Source of the DNA: a virus
Direction: 5' to 3' (one strand)
DNA length: 33,543 bases
IMG/VR virus record: IMGVR_UViG_3300030329_004021
Location: 1-33,543 of that record
In this document: positions 6,943 to 14,649 of the stretch, one piece after another
How positions within the stretch are numbered: the first letter of the stretch is position 1
Layout: every line of letters begins with the position of its first letter
Position numbers and translations under genes: made by a program
The notes under the pieces: model-generated
Told to the model about the DNA's origin: nothing
The model's input: only the letters and a program-made list of their open reading frames with translations
Database searches by the model: none

Positions 6943-8065
6943 TCCGCGCGAGGCGTGGCTGGCGAATTTGCTTGATCCGCGCGTAGGGCATCGGTCTGCG
7001 ATCCTGCCGCTGGTTGAGGTTGGCGGCGACGATACTGGACGCGGCAGCGTTGAATTTGGCGCGCCGCAATTTCTGGTGGACATGCTGAAAAGCGCAATGC
7101 TTCCAGGCGCAGCCGCGCAGGGTTACCAACCGGCACCGGAAGAAGTCACGCAGATGGCTATGGATACGATGCTCGGCGGCGGCTTGTTAGGCCGCGCCCC
7201 TTCCGGCGTGTTGGGCATGAACCTTTGGCACGGCGGCCCTCACAGGTGGGCACCGGAGCCAGATTTCCCGCATGGTCGCCCAAGGCTCGACAAGATTGGA
7301 ACGGGCGAAGGCAATCAGGCGTATGGGCATGGGTTTTATAGTGCTGAAACGCCTGGGGTGGCGGGAGGTTATAAAAGGAATTTATCCTATAAAGATACTA
7401 AGCAGAAATTTAGGGATGACCTCCCCGACGACGCTGATTTTGATGAGGTTATGGATTTGGTCGGAACGGGGCATTTTACACCGTATCAAGACAATGTATT
7501 GAGAGCATTAGAGGGGGATGATTGGCTTGGATTTGATTATCCATCTCAAGCGATTTCCGCAGCGTACAGCAGACAATTAAGTGATTATGACCCATCACCG
7601 AAATTAGTGTCTGCTATTGAAGGTGGCGGCTCCCTCTACAAACTAGACATCCCCGACGCCGATGTTGCGAAGTATCTCGACTGGGATGCGCCGTTGAGTG
7701 AGCAGCCGAAGCACATACAGACAGGTTTCAAGCGGGCTTTTGCGAGTACATTGCAAGGAGATGATGCGGATTCTGCCTTATTGCGTGAATTATATGGGGA
7801 GGATGGGCGTCATTTTGACATTGCATCAATGGGCTTATTCCTGCGCAGCAAAGGCGCTCAAGCCTACAATGAACTATCAGCAAGGTTAGGCGGCGACGAG
7901 GCTGCTTCCGAAGCACTCCGCAAAGCAGGCATCCCCGGCCTCAAATATTTTGATGGAAGCAGTCGCGGCAAGGGTGAAGGCACCCGCAACTATGTGACGT
8001 GGGATCAGGAAGTTTTGGATCGTTCCAAAATTCTGGAACGGGATGGCGAGGCTTTGAATGACTGA
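6902..8065 (+). CDS. ART-PolyVal-type ADP-ribosyltransferase with virion-protein N-terminal module
   Basis: A 387-residue protein. From residue 108 it matches the ART fold seen in phage polyvalent proteins. Its elements are LWHGGPH (H110), then DKIGTGEGNQAYGHGFYSAE (Y146), an inner region with SLYKLDI, and GIPGLKYFD (343-351) plus GTRNYVTWD (360-368). Such enzymes transfer ADP-ribose from NAD to host targets. Residues 28-97 do not belong to that fold. They align with residues 40-118 of the internal protein at 19320-20657, with about 20 of 46 identical in the best stretch. It lies between terminase and portal, and its central part is clearly more AT-rich than its neighbours, suggesting acquisition. 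I infer a packaged, ejected effector. Confidence 0.75.
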   Translation: MTSLLNQPTGLFADPREAWLANLLDPRVGHRSAILPLVEVGGDDTGRGSVEFGAPQFLVDMLKSAMLPGAAAQGYQPAPEEVTQMAMDTMLGGGLLGRAPSGVLGMNLWHGGPHRWAPEPDFPHGRPRLDKIGTGEGNQAYGHGFYSAETPGVAGGYKRNLSYKDTKQKFRDDLPDDADFDEVMDLVGTGHFTPYQDNVLRALEGDDWLGFDYPSQAISAAYSRQLSDYDPSPKLVSAIEGGGSLYKLDIPDADVAKYLDWDAPLSEQPKHIQTGFKRAFASTLQGDDADSALLRELYGEDGRHFDIASMGLFLRSKGAQAYNELSARLGGDEAASEALRKAGIPGLKYFDGSSRGKGEGTRNYVTWDQEVLDRSKILERDGEALND

Positions 8066-8258
8066 CCTTCCCACCCGCCGCCATCAAATAAGCGAAACGG
8101 TCGGCCCGTTTATCGTCAGCGTCGGCTTCGATCCGCGCGACGGGAAACCGTGCGAGGTTTTTATAACCAAGCGCGCAAAACCCGGCACCGACCTTGACAG
8201 GCATCTTTACGATTTAGGCGTTGCAGCCTCGAAACTCATGCAGGGCGAACATGGCTAA
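8058..8258 (+). CDS. TSCPD-like small protein (66 aa)
   Basis: ATG 8058 overlaps the end of the preceding gene by 8 bases, and the stop overlaps the portal start. The pattern VGFDPRDGKPCEVFITKRAKPGTDL followed by a helix (DLGVAASKLMQG) resembles the TSCPD domain found at the C-terminus of B12-dependent ribonucleotide reductases and as free-standing phage proteins. No catalytic residues of a reductase are present, so it cannot be an enzyme on its own. Its role beside the portal is unknown. Confidence 0.65.
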   Translation: MTDLPTRRHQISETVGPFIVSVGFDPRDGKPCEVFITKRAKPGTDLDRHLYDLGVAASKLMQGEHG

Positions 8259-10305
8259 AAAAGACGATATTGAATTCCATGGAATCGTCCGCAATGAAAT
8301 CGAATCTGCGGTCAACTACCACGACACGGAGTTGTCGTCCGACCGCATCGAGACGATGGATTACTATTTGGGCGAGCCGTTCGGCAATGAACTAGATGGC
8401 CGCTCTGCGGTCGTCAGCAGCGACGTTGCCGATACGGTCGAGGCGATGCTGCCATCGCTGATGAAGATTTTCACGGCATCGGGCGATTTTGTGCGATTCG
8501 CGCCGCGCGGCCCGGAAGATGTTGAGGCTGCTGACCAAGCCACTGACTATGTCAATTTCATCCTCAATAGCGACAATAATGGCTTCGTAATACTTCACAA
8601 TTTCTTGAAGGACGCGCTGTTATTCAAGTATGGCGTTGTAAAAAGCTACTACGACGAAACGGAGACTGTTACAGAAGACAGTTATATTGGCCTCACCGAA
8701 GACGAACTAACGGCATTACTTGCCGACCCTGATATCGAAGTGGTCGAGCAGGAGATGGAGTCGATGGGCGAGGATCAGGTTTTACCTGACGGCACCGTCC
8801 TCCCGGCACCGATGACTTTCGACGTGCGCGTCAAGAAGACGGAGCGCGACGGCCGCGTCTGCGTCGAGAACATTCCGCCGGAAGAATTTCTTTTCAATCG
8901 CCGCGCCAAGTCGATGGACGACTGCCGCTTCGCGGCGCATCGGACACGGCTGCCTGCAAGCGATCTCATCGCGATGGGCTACGACCGCGAATTGGTTGAA
9001 AGCAACGCCGGCTTCAATGAGGTTGACGACGAGCGACAGGAGCGTTTCGAGGATTTAGAAAGCGGCCAGGAAGACAGCACGCTCGACCCCAGCCAGCAGA
9101 GCGTCCTTTATACGGAAGCATATATAAAGACCGACTACGACGATGACGGCATCGCGGAACTGCGCCGCGTCTGCTGCATCGGTGCAGGGTATGAGATCGT
9201 AAAAAACGAACCCTACGGCATGATGCCGTTCAGCGTCGTGTCGCCGATCTTGATGCCGCACCGCATGGTAGGCCGCAGCATTGCGGAGTTGGTCAAGGAC
9301 TTGCAGGAAATCAAGTCGTCGCTGCTTCGCCAGCAACTTGATAATGTTTATTTGACCAACAACGCGCGCATCGCAGCGGTCGAAGGTCAGGTCAACATCG
9401 ACGATTTGATGAGCAACCGCCCCGGCGGCGTTGTCAGAATGCGCGCCCCCGGCATGGTGCAGCCGATTACGCCGCCAGCTATCGGACAGATGGCCTTCCC
9501 GTTGCTGCAATATATCGATCAGGTCAAAGAAAACCGCACGGGTATGACCAAGGCAAGTCAGGGGCTTGACCCTGACAGTTTGCAATCGTCCACCCGCGCA
9601 GCGGTTGCGGCCACGATTAGCGCAAGTCAGCAAAAGATCGAAATGATCGCGCGTGTCTTCGCCGAAACCGGCGTCAAGCATCTGATGCAATCAATTTTGC
9701 GGCTGGTGCAGACCTATCAGCAGGGGCCGCGCATCGTGCGGCTGCGGAATAAATTCGTTCCGATGGACCCGCAGGAGTGGGATACCGAATTCGACACGAT
9801 TATCGAGGTCGGCATCGGCACCGGGGACACGGAAAAGCGCATCGCGGTCCTGACGCAAGTGGCGCAGAAGCAGGAAGAAATTCTGACCAAGCTGGGCGTC
9901 GCCAACCCGCTATGTACGCTGCAGCAATACCGCGACACGCTGGCGCGGATTATTGAATTGTCCGGCTTCAAGGACAGCAGCGCTTTCCTGCTCGACCCAG
10001 ACAACCTGCCGCCCGAATTGCAGCAGAAAATTCAGGCGCGTCATGCGGAGCAGAAATCGCCGCAGGATGAAGTCATCGAACTGGAGCGTGCGAAAGCGCA
10101 AGCCGATATCGAAAGCGACCGCATGAAGATGCAGGCAGAGATTGAGATGAAGCGTGAAAGGGCCGCCGCCGAGATGCAGTTGAAGCGCGAAGAAATGCAG
10201 ATGAAGATGGAATTGCGCGCCCAAGAAATGCAGATGGAAGCGCAGCTTCGCGGCATTGAAGCATCGACCGGCCTTGATATCAGTACCAACCTGCCGCGCG
10301 CCTGA
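8251..10305 (+). CDS. Portal protein
   Basis: ATG 8251 (684 residues) overlaps the previous stop by 8 bases. Size and order (between terminase and scaffold) fit the large podovirus portal family that forms the dodecameric DNA gate. The core has acidic insertions (about residues 130-190), the segment NIPPEEFLFNRRAKSMDDCRF, and a long region (PYGMMPFSVVSPILMPHRMVG) typical of P22-like and SU10-like portals. The last 70 residues form a Met/Glu/Lys-rich coiled coil (repeats of R-E-E-M-Q-M-K-M), probably the barrel that reaches into the capsid. Confidence 0.9.
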   Translation: MAKKDDIEFHGIVRNEIESAVNYHDTELSSDRIETMDYYLGEPFGNELDGRSAVVSSDVADTVEAMLPSLMKIFTASGDFVRFAPRGPEDVEAADQATDYVNFILNSDNNGFVILHNFLKDALLFKYGVVKSYYDETETVTEDSYIGLTEDELTALLADPDIEVVEQEMESMGEDQVLPDGTVLPAPMTFDVRVKKTERDGRVCVENIPPEEFLFNRRAKSMDDCRFAAHRTRLPASDLIAMGYDRELVESNAGFNEVDDERQERFEDLESGQEDSTLDPSQQSVLYTEAYIKTDYDDDGIAELRRVCCIGAGYEIVKNEPYGMMPFSVVSPILMPHRMVGRSIAELVKDLQEIKSSLLRQQLDNVYLTNNARIAAVEGQVNIDDLMSNRPGGVVRMRAPGMVQPITPPAIGQMAFPLLQYIDQVKENRTGMTKASQGLDPDSLQSSTRAAVAATISASQQKIEMIARVFAETGVKHLMQSILRLVQTYQQGPRIVRLRNKFVPMDPQEWDTEFDTIIEVGIGTGDTEKRIAVLTQVAQKQEEILTKLGVANPLCTLQQYRDTLARIIELSGFKDSSAFLLDPDNLPPELQQKIQARHAEQKSPQDEVIELERAKAQADIESDRMKMQAEIEMKRERAAAEMQLKREEMQMKMELRAQEMQMEAQLRGIEASTGLDISTNLPRA

Positions 10306-10571
10306 TGGACGAAGGTAAGCGCAGAGCGGAAATCTACCGCGCCGTGAAGGCGAAGGAAGTTTTCCGCAACGAAATTTTCACCGAGGCGCTGGATTATCTG
10401 CGCGAGCGGTATAAGTCGGAATGGGCCGCGTCATCGCACAGCGATATTAGTGGCCGCGAGCGTCTGTATTTTTTGATGCAGGCGCTGGAAGAATTCCACG
10501 GCCATCTTAAAAGCGTCATTGAAACCGGCGCTATGGCCGAGGACGAGGTGCATCGTAACTCGATGCACTGA
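10305..10571 (+). CDS. Small helical head-morphogenesis protein (88 aa)
   Basis: ATG 10305 shares its A with the portal TGA stop, so it is translationally coupled. The protein looks entirely helical and charged (RAEIYRAVKAKEVFRNEIFTEALDYLRERY). Small helical proteins between portal and scaffold are common in this phage type; the function is unknown. Confidence 0.75.
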   Translation: MDEGKRRAEIYRAVKAKEVFRNEIFTEALDYLRERYKSEWAASSHSDISGRERLYFLMQALEEFHGHLKSVIETGAMAEDEVHRNSMH

Positions 10572-10610
10572 CCAAGCCGCAAGGCAGTCACATTTAATTT
10601 TGGAGATTTT

Positions 10611-11627
10611 ATGAGCGAAGCAACCGCGCAAGCGACTCCGCTGTCCATTGCGAATGCAGTGGACTCCCTTCTAGCCGCCGAAGCCCCCGTTGAGGAAACG
10701 CCCACGCAGCCGGAAGTTGTTGCCGAAACCGAAGAAGAGGTTGAGGTCGAAGCCACCGAGGAAACCGAGGACGACGAGGACATCTTGCAGGCCGATGAGG
10801 CCGAAGAAGATGAAACCGAGGAAGCCGAGGAAGCCGAGGAGGTAGTCGAAGCCGAAGATGAGCCGGTGCAAACGTACCGCGTCCGCGTCGGCGACGATGA
10901 GGTCGATCTGACGCTCGACGAGTTGCAGTCGGGCTATATGCGTCAGAGCGACTATACGCGCAAAACGCAGCAAGTCGCGGAAGGCCGGAAAAAGGCCGCA
11001 GCGGAACTGCAAGCGCTTGAGGCGCAGCGTCAGAGCTACGCCGAACAACTCGCAGCCGTCGAGGCCGCGCTTCAGCAATCAGAGCCGACCCAGGAGTTCT
11101 GGGACAATCTGAACGCGGAAGACCCGCTTGAATACATTCGTCAGCGTGACGCCTATCGCGACCGAAGGGAAGCGATGGCCCAAGTGCAGGCGGAAAAGGA
11201 GCGGGTACATCAGGAGCAATTGGCAACCCTACAAGCGCAAGCGCAGGAGCGTTTGCGGCAGGAAGGCCAACGACTTTTGCAAGCCATTCCCGAATGGCGT
11301 GACCCGGATGTGGCGCAGAAGGAAAAGACTGCGGTCTACACCTATGCGCAGCGGCATCTCGGTTATACCGCAGACGAATTACAGGCTGCGGGAGATCATC
11401 GTGCGATTAACGCTTTGCGAAAAGCATATCTCTACGACGAACTCATGAAGCAAAAGCCAGCCGCGACGAAGAAGGCGAAAAAGGCTCCGAAGATGGCAAA
11501 AGCCGGACAACCTACGACGAAACGCGAGACTTCAGCGAAACGGAGGCGGCAACAGCTTCAGAGCATCGGCAAGCAAAAAGGCTCTAAGGCCATGGATGCT
11601 GCCGTGGATTATCTTCTCAACCAATAG
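10611..11627 (+). CDS. Scaffolding protein
   Basis: A 338-residue protein with GGAG 8 bases before ATG 10611. The first ~85 residues are almost pure Glu/Asp/Ala/Thr. Next comes a compact motif (YRVRVGDDEVDLTLDELQSGYMRQSDYTRK) that I associate with podovirus scaffold proteins. A long coiled coil follows (about residues 120-230, rich in Gln/Ala/Glu). The C-terminal 50 residues are strongly basic, as needed to bind the capsid inner surface. It should assemble the procapsid with the major capsid protein just downstream and then leave. Position and architecture agree. Confidence 0.87.
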   Translation: MSEATAQATPLSIANAVDSLLAAEAPVEETPTQPEVVAETEEEVEVEATEETEDDEDILQADEAEEDETEEAEEAEEVVEAEDEPVQTYRVRVGDDEVDLTLDELQSGYMRQSDYTRKTQQVAEGRKKAAAELQALEAQRQSYAEQLAAVEAALQQSEPTQEFWDNLNAEDPLEYIRQRDAYRDRREAMAQVQAEKERVHQEQLATLQAQAQERLRQEGQRLLQAIPEWRDPDVAQKEKTAVYTYAQRHLGYTADELQAAGDHRAINALRKAYLYDELMKQKPAATKKAKKAPKMAKAGQPTTKRETSAKRRRQQLQSIGKQKGSKAMDAAVDYLLNQ

Positions 11628-11636
11628 GAGGCCATT

Positions 11637-12587
11637 ATGGCTACTTACACGACCGCAAATGCGGTGGGTGAGCGGGAAGATTTGAGCAATGTGATCGCGA
11701 GAATCGACCCCGACGAAACGCCTGTTTTCTCGAATGCCAAGAAGGAAGTCACCAAGGGCGTCTTCCACGAATGGCAGGTGCAAGAACTGACGGCAGCTTC
11801 TGACAGCAATGCTCAGAATGAGGGAGCTGACTTCAGCTATACGAACCCCACCGCAACGACCCGCCTCGGAAATTATCATCAAATCAGTGTTCAAGCCGCA
11901 TCGGTTAGCGGCACTTTGGACGCCGTTGATACTGCCGGTAGGGCGAAAGAGACGGCATACGTCAAACTGCTCAAAGGCATCGAGCAGCGACGTGACATCG
12001 ACAAGGCGTTGTTCAAAAACGAAGCCCGGTCGAGCAGCGACCCCCGCAAAGCGGGCAAGCTGTTGTCCTACATCACGAACATGGAACTTGTCTCCGCGTC
12101 AACGACACCGACCGGCGACGGCTCCAATGTCAGTGATATGGCTGGCACCAACGCAGCATTGACGTTGGCCAAGATCGACAGTGCCATGAAAATGGCATAT
12201 GACGATGGCGGCTCGCCCGACATGCTGGTTGTTTCGCCGGCGAATAAGGTTGCGTTCTCCGACCTGTCTTCGGGCAGTGCGGTGACGAACCAGTTGCACA
12301 TGACTGCGGGAAATCCGACTGACGCAGTAATCATCGGCAGCGTGTCGATGTATCTGACGGATTTCGGCACCTTGAACGTGGTCATCGACAGGCAGGCGGC
12401 TAACACCGAAATCTTCCTGCTCGATTCCGACCATTACTCCATCGGCCATTTGCCGGGACGTTTGTTCTCGGCAAGCGACGTTGCCCCCGTGGGTGACGCC
12501 ACCCGCTTCAGCATCGTGTCTGAATGGACCCTCATTATGAAGGCTCCAAAGGCGCACGCAGCGGTGGTCGATTTGTCAACGACCTAG
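11637..12587 (+). CDS. Major capsid protein, SU10-type
   Basis: A 316-residue protein. The leader AATAGGAGGCCATT carries the strongest Shine-Dalgarno in the window (AGGAGG), as expected for the most abundant product. The start (NAVGEREDLSNVIARIDPDETPVFS) and the segment LGNYHQISVQAASVSGTLDAVDTAGR are characteristic of the SU10 major head protein family (DUF5309), with the HK97 fold. It builds the icosahedral shell with the scaffold encoded upstream. A strong rho-independent terminator follows 9 bases after the stop. Confidence 0.92.
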   Translation: MATYTTANAVGEREDLSNVIARIDPDETPVFSNAKKEVTKGVFHEWQVQELTAASDSNAQNEGADFSYTNPTATTRLGNYHQISVQAASVSGTLDAVDTAGRAKETAYVKLLKGIEQRRDIDKALFKNEARSSSDPRKAGKLLSYITNMELVSASTTPTGDGSNVSDMAGTNAALTLAKIDSAMKMAYDDGGSPDMLVVSPANKVAFSDLSSGSAVTNQLHMTAGNPTDAVIIGSVSMYLTDFGTLNVVIDRQAANTEIFLLDSDHYSIGHLPGRLFSASDVAPVGDATRFSIVSEWTLIMKAPKAHAAVVDLSTT

Positions 12588-12596
12588 TAACGGAGG

Positions 12597-12621
12597 GGGA
12601 GGGCTTCGGCCCTCCCTTTTT
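12597..12621 (+). terminator. Rho-independent terminator after capsid gene
   Basis: GGGAGGGC-TTCG-GCCCTCCC, perfect 8-bp stem with a UUCG tetraloop, followed by TTTTT. It ends four bases before the next start codon. It should raise capsid mRNA relative to downstream genes through partial termination. Confidence 0.92.
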
Positions 12622-12625
12622 CTAT

Positions 12626-12937
12626 ATGAAGAAATTGTTGAGCAAAGCACCCGGCAAAGTCACAACTTTCGAGACGAGCGGCGACGACATGCACGTCGTC
12701 ACGCGGCAAGCGGTAGATCCGATCTTGGAAGCCAACAAGCGCGCCGCGAACGATTGGCAACCCGGCGGATACCAAACCGGCAGCCACCACCATCACAAGG
12801 TCGCGGATATCCCGGCGTCTCTCTATTACGATCTTGTCAGAAAGCTGGGCGAGCCACGGCACAATTTGGCCGCTTGGAAAAAGTGGCTGAACGATCCCGA
12901 GAACCGGTTTTTTAGGACAACTGCGGGTAAAATTTAA
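12626..12937 (+). CDS. Conserved capsid-adjacent protein (103 aa)
   Basis: ATG 12626 lies immediately after the terminator T-run. The only purine-rich ribosome-like sequence (GGAGGG) is inside the terminator stem. The protein has a His cluster (SHHHHKVADIP) and a helical C-terminal half (YDLVRKLGEPRHNLAAWKKWLNDPENRFFRTT). Small proteins ending in WLNDxENRxFRTxxGxV occur after capsid genes in many podoviruses; the role is unknown. Its stop overlaps the adaptor start by one base. Confidence 0.8.
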   Translation: MKKLLSKAPGKVTTFETSGDDMHVVTRQAVDPILEANKRAANDWQPGGYQTGSHHHHKVADIPASLYYDLVRKLGEPRHNLAAWKKWLNDPENRFFRTTAGKI

Positions 12938-13563
12938 TGGCGATTTCGACCTTCGCGGAGCTAAAAACCGCGATAGATAACTGGCTCGCGCGCACCGATA
13001 TGGCAGACCGCGCCGCCGAATTTATCGCGCTGGCCGAAGCCCGCATGAACCGGGAACTGGAAACGCGCAGCCAAGAAACCCGCGTGACCGCAACGCTGAC
13101 GGCAGGCGATGCGTATATGTCGCTGCCGACCGATGTGCGCGCCATTCGCCACGTCCGTTTAAACACCTCGCCGCGCACGATCCTCAAGTACATGACGCCG
13201 GAACAGGCGGATCGGGAATTCCCATCGACCGGCAACGGCAAGCCAAAAGCGTATTCGATTGTCGGCACCGAGATTTATTTCCGGCCCACGCCCGACGACA
13301 CGCATACCGTGGAGATTACCTACGTTGCGAATGTCAGTGCGTTAAGCGACAGCAACACGACGAACAATATTCTCACCCGCCATCCAGATTTATATCTGCA
13401 CGGCGCGCTCGCGGAAGCCTTCGGTTACTTGATGGACGACCAGAAGCAGGCGCAGCATGACGCGCTATTCCAGCGCGCAGCCGCCGCGATCCAGGCCGAC
13501 GAAGACCGTGCGCGGTTCGCCGGTCCACTGACACTAACGAGCGATTACGGAGAAGTTGCATGA
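12937..13563 (+). CDS. Head-tail adaptor protein
   Basis: A 208-residue protein that overlaps the preceding stop (TAATG). The start TFAELKTAIDNWLAR and the helix AARMNRELE-type segment (EARMNRELETRSQE) followed by YMSLPTDV match the gp6-like adaptor family of SU10- and P22-like podoviruses. The middle is beta-rich (PKAYSIVGTEIYFRPTP) and the end is helical. Twelve copies would sit under the portal and join head to tail. It contains GTTTAAAC copy 4 (13157-13164) as coding sequence. Confidence 0.87.
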   Translation: MAISTFAELKTAIDNWLARTDMADRAAEFIALAEARMNRELETRSQETRVTATLTAGDAYMSLPTDVRAIRHVRLNTSPRTILKYMTPEQADREFPSTGNGKPKAYSIVGTEIYFRPTPDDTHTVEITYVANVSALSDSNTTNNILTRHPDLYLHGALAEAFGYLMDDQKQAQHDALFQRAAAAIQADEDRARFAGPLTLTSDYGEVA

Positions 13564-13946
13564 GCGCCATGAGCGATTATTTGGAGAATGAAATTCTCGA
13601 CCACATTTGCAGCGTCGGCGCGTACACGATGCCGTCGAACGTCTATGTCGGACTGTCCACCGGCAGCTTTGGCGACGACAATAGCGGCACCGAATTGAGC
13701 GGAAATAATTACGCGCGCAAGGAAGCGACCTTTTCCGCAGCGTCTTCCGGCACCACATCGAACAGCGGCACGGTGGAATTTAACGCCGCGACCGGGAGTT
13801 GGGGCAGCGTGTCTCATTTTGGAATCTTCGACGCATCGACGAGCGGGAATTTACTGATCCACGGCGCATTCAGCGCAGCGAAGACGATCACGACAGGCGA
13901 TATCCTGCGGATCAGCGCGGGCGACTTGGATATAACCGCCGCCTAA
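13560..13946 (+). CDS. Minor structural beta-sandwich protein (128 aa)
   Basis: ATG 13560 overlaps the adaptor stop (ATGA), with CGGAGAAG upstream; a second Met at codon 4 is possible. The order YVGLSTG, NNYARKEATF, NSGTVEFNAATGSWGSVSHFGIFDASTSGNLL, then a GD strand is that of a small family often annotated as phage tail fibre or virion-associated protein (Gp80-like). It is probably a virion surface or tail decoration protein. Confidence in family is good; exact position in the particle is not known. Confidence 0.75.
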   Translation: MSAMSDYLENEILDHICSVGAYTMPSNVYVGLSTGSFGDDNSGTELSGNNYARKEATFSAASSGTTSNSGTVEFNAATGSWGSVSHFGIFDASTSGNLLIHGAFSAAKTITTGDILRISAGDLDITAA

Positions 13947-13947
13947 C

Positions 13948-14649
13948 ATGGCTGAAATTCTTGGGCCGACCCTTGAGCAGCTTGATGCTTGGGGGTCGAT
14001 GGATGATCTCGATGCTTACGGTACGCTTGAGCAGCTTGACGACCTAAACCTGTTTGAAGCCGCTGCTGCGGTATCCGTATCGGCGACCGCAACGGCAGAC
14101 GTTAAGCGCGTCCAGCATGTCGCCGCAGCGGTCTCCGTATCCGCAAGTGCGACGGCTAACGCCATCGGCGTCATGTCCGGCGCGGCGGCAGTCACGGGCG
14201 CGGCGGCGGTTTCGGCGTCCGCGAAATTTACCGTTTCTATGGCGGCGTCGGTCAGCATCGCCATCACGCAGTCAACGACCGCAACGCGCGTGCAAGCGGC
14301 TAGCGGCACGGCTGCGATAGCGCTGACCGAAAGCACTAGCGCAATCACTGTTCAGACCGTTGCGTCGGCGGTTGATATATCTGCGAGCGCGAGCGGTAGC
14401 GCCATCATGGTCGGTGCCGCAGTTGCAACGCCATCACTGGCAATCACGACAAGCGTGGCAGCGGAGAAGCTGGGCGAAGATTGGGGCGAAACGACGGCGG
14501 GCGGCGAGAGTTGGTCCGAAGTCGCACCGGGATCGGAAACATGGACGCCGGTCACGATTGGATCGGAAACGTGGTCCGAAGTTGCGGCGGGTTCTGAAAC
14601 GTGGACGCCCGCAAGCGACGGCGGCGAGGATTGGGATTTGGCGGCATGA
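13948..14649 (+). CDS. Repetitive Ala-rich tail protein with C-terminal Trp repeats
   Basis: A 233-residue protein starting one base after the previous stop. After a short acidic head (TLEQLDAWGSMDDLDAYGTLEQLDD, itself a duplicated motif), residues 35-175 form degenerate repeats of about 20 residues (AAAVSVSASATA...). The last 55 residues hold about six units of ten residues with the pattern G-S-E-T-W-x-x-V. Such repeats suggest a fibrous, possibly trimeric or beta-solenoid virion part. No family is certain. Its TGA overlaps the next ATG. Confidence 0.7.
   Translation: MAEILGPTLEQLDAWGSMDDLDAYGTLEQLDDLNLFEAAAAVSVSATATADVKRVQHVAAAVSVSASATANAIGVMSGAAAVTGAAAVSASAKFTVSMAASVSIAITQSTTATRVQAASGTAAIALTESTSAITVQTVASAVDISASASGSAIMVGAAVATPSLAITTSVAAEKLGEDWGETTAGGESWSEVAPGSETWTPVTIGSETWSEVAAGSETWTPASDGGEDWDLAA

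Noticed and set aside
8058-8258. Ribonucleotide reductase
   Set aside because: Only a TSCPD-like segment of 66 residues; no catalytic domain.
9055-9690. Long minus-strand frame of 211 codons inside the portal gene
   Set aside because: Shadow of the portal coding sequence; composition is an antisense artefact and the sense gene is certain.
10609-11226. Minus-strand frame of 205 codons opposite the scaffold gene
   Set aside because: Arg/Pro/Ala-rich antisense of an acidic coiled-coil gene; no ribosome site.
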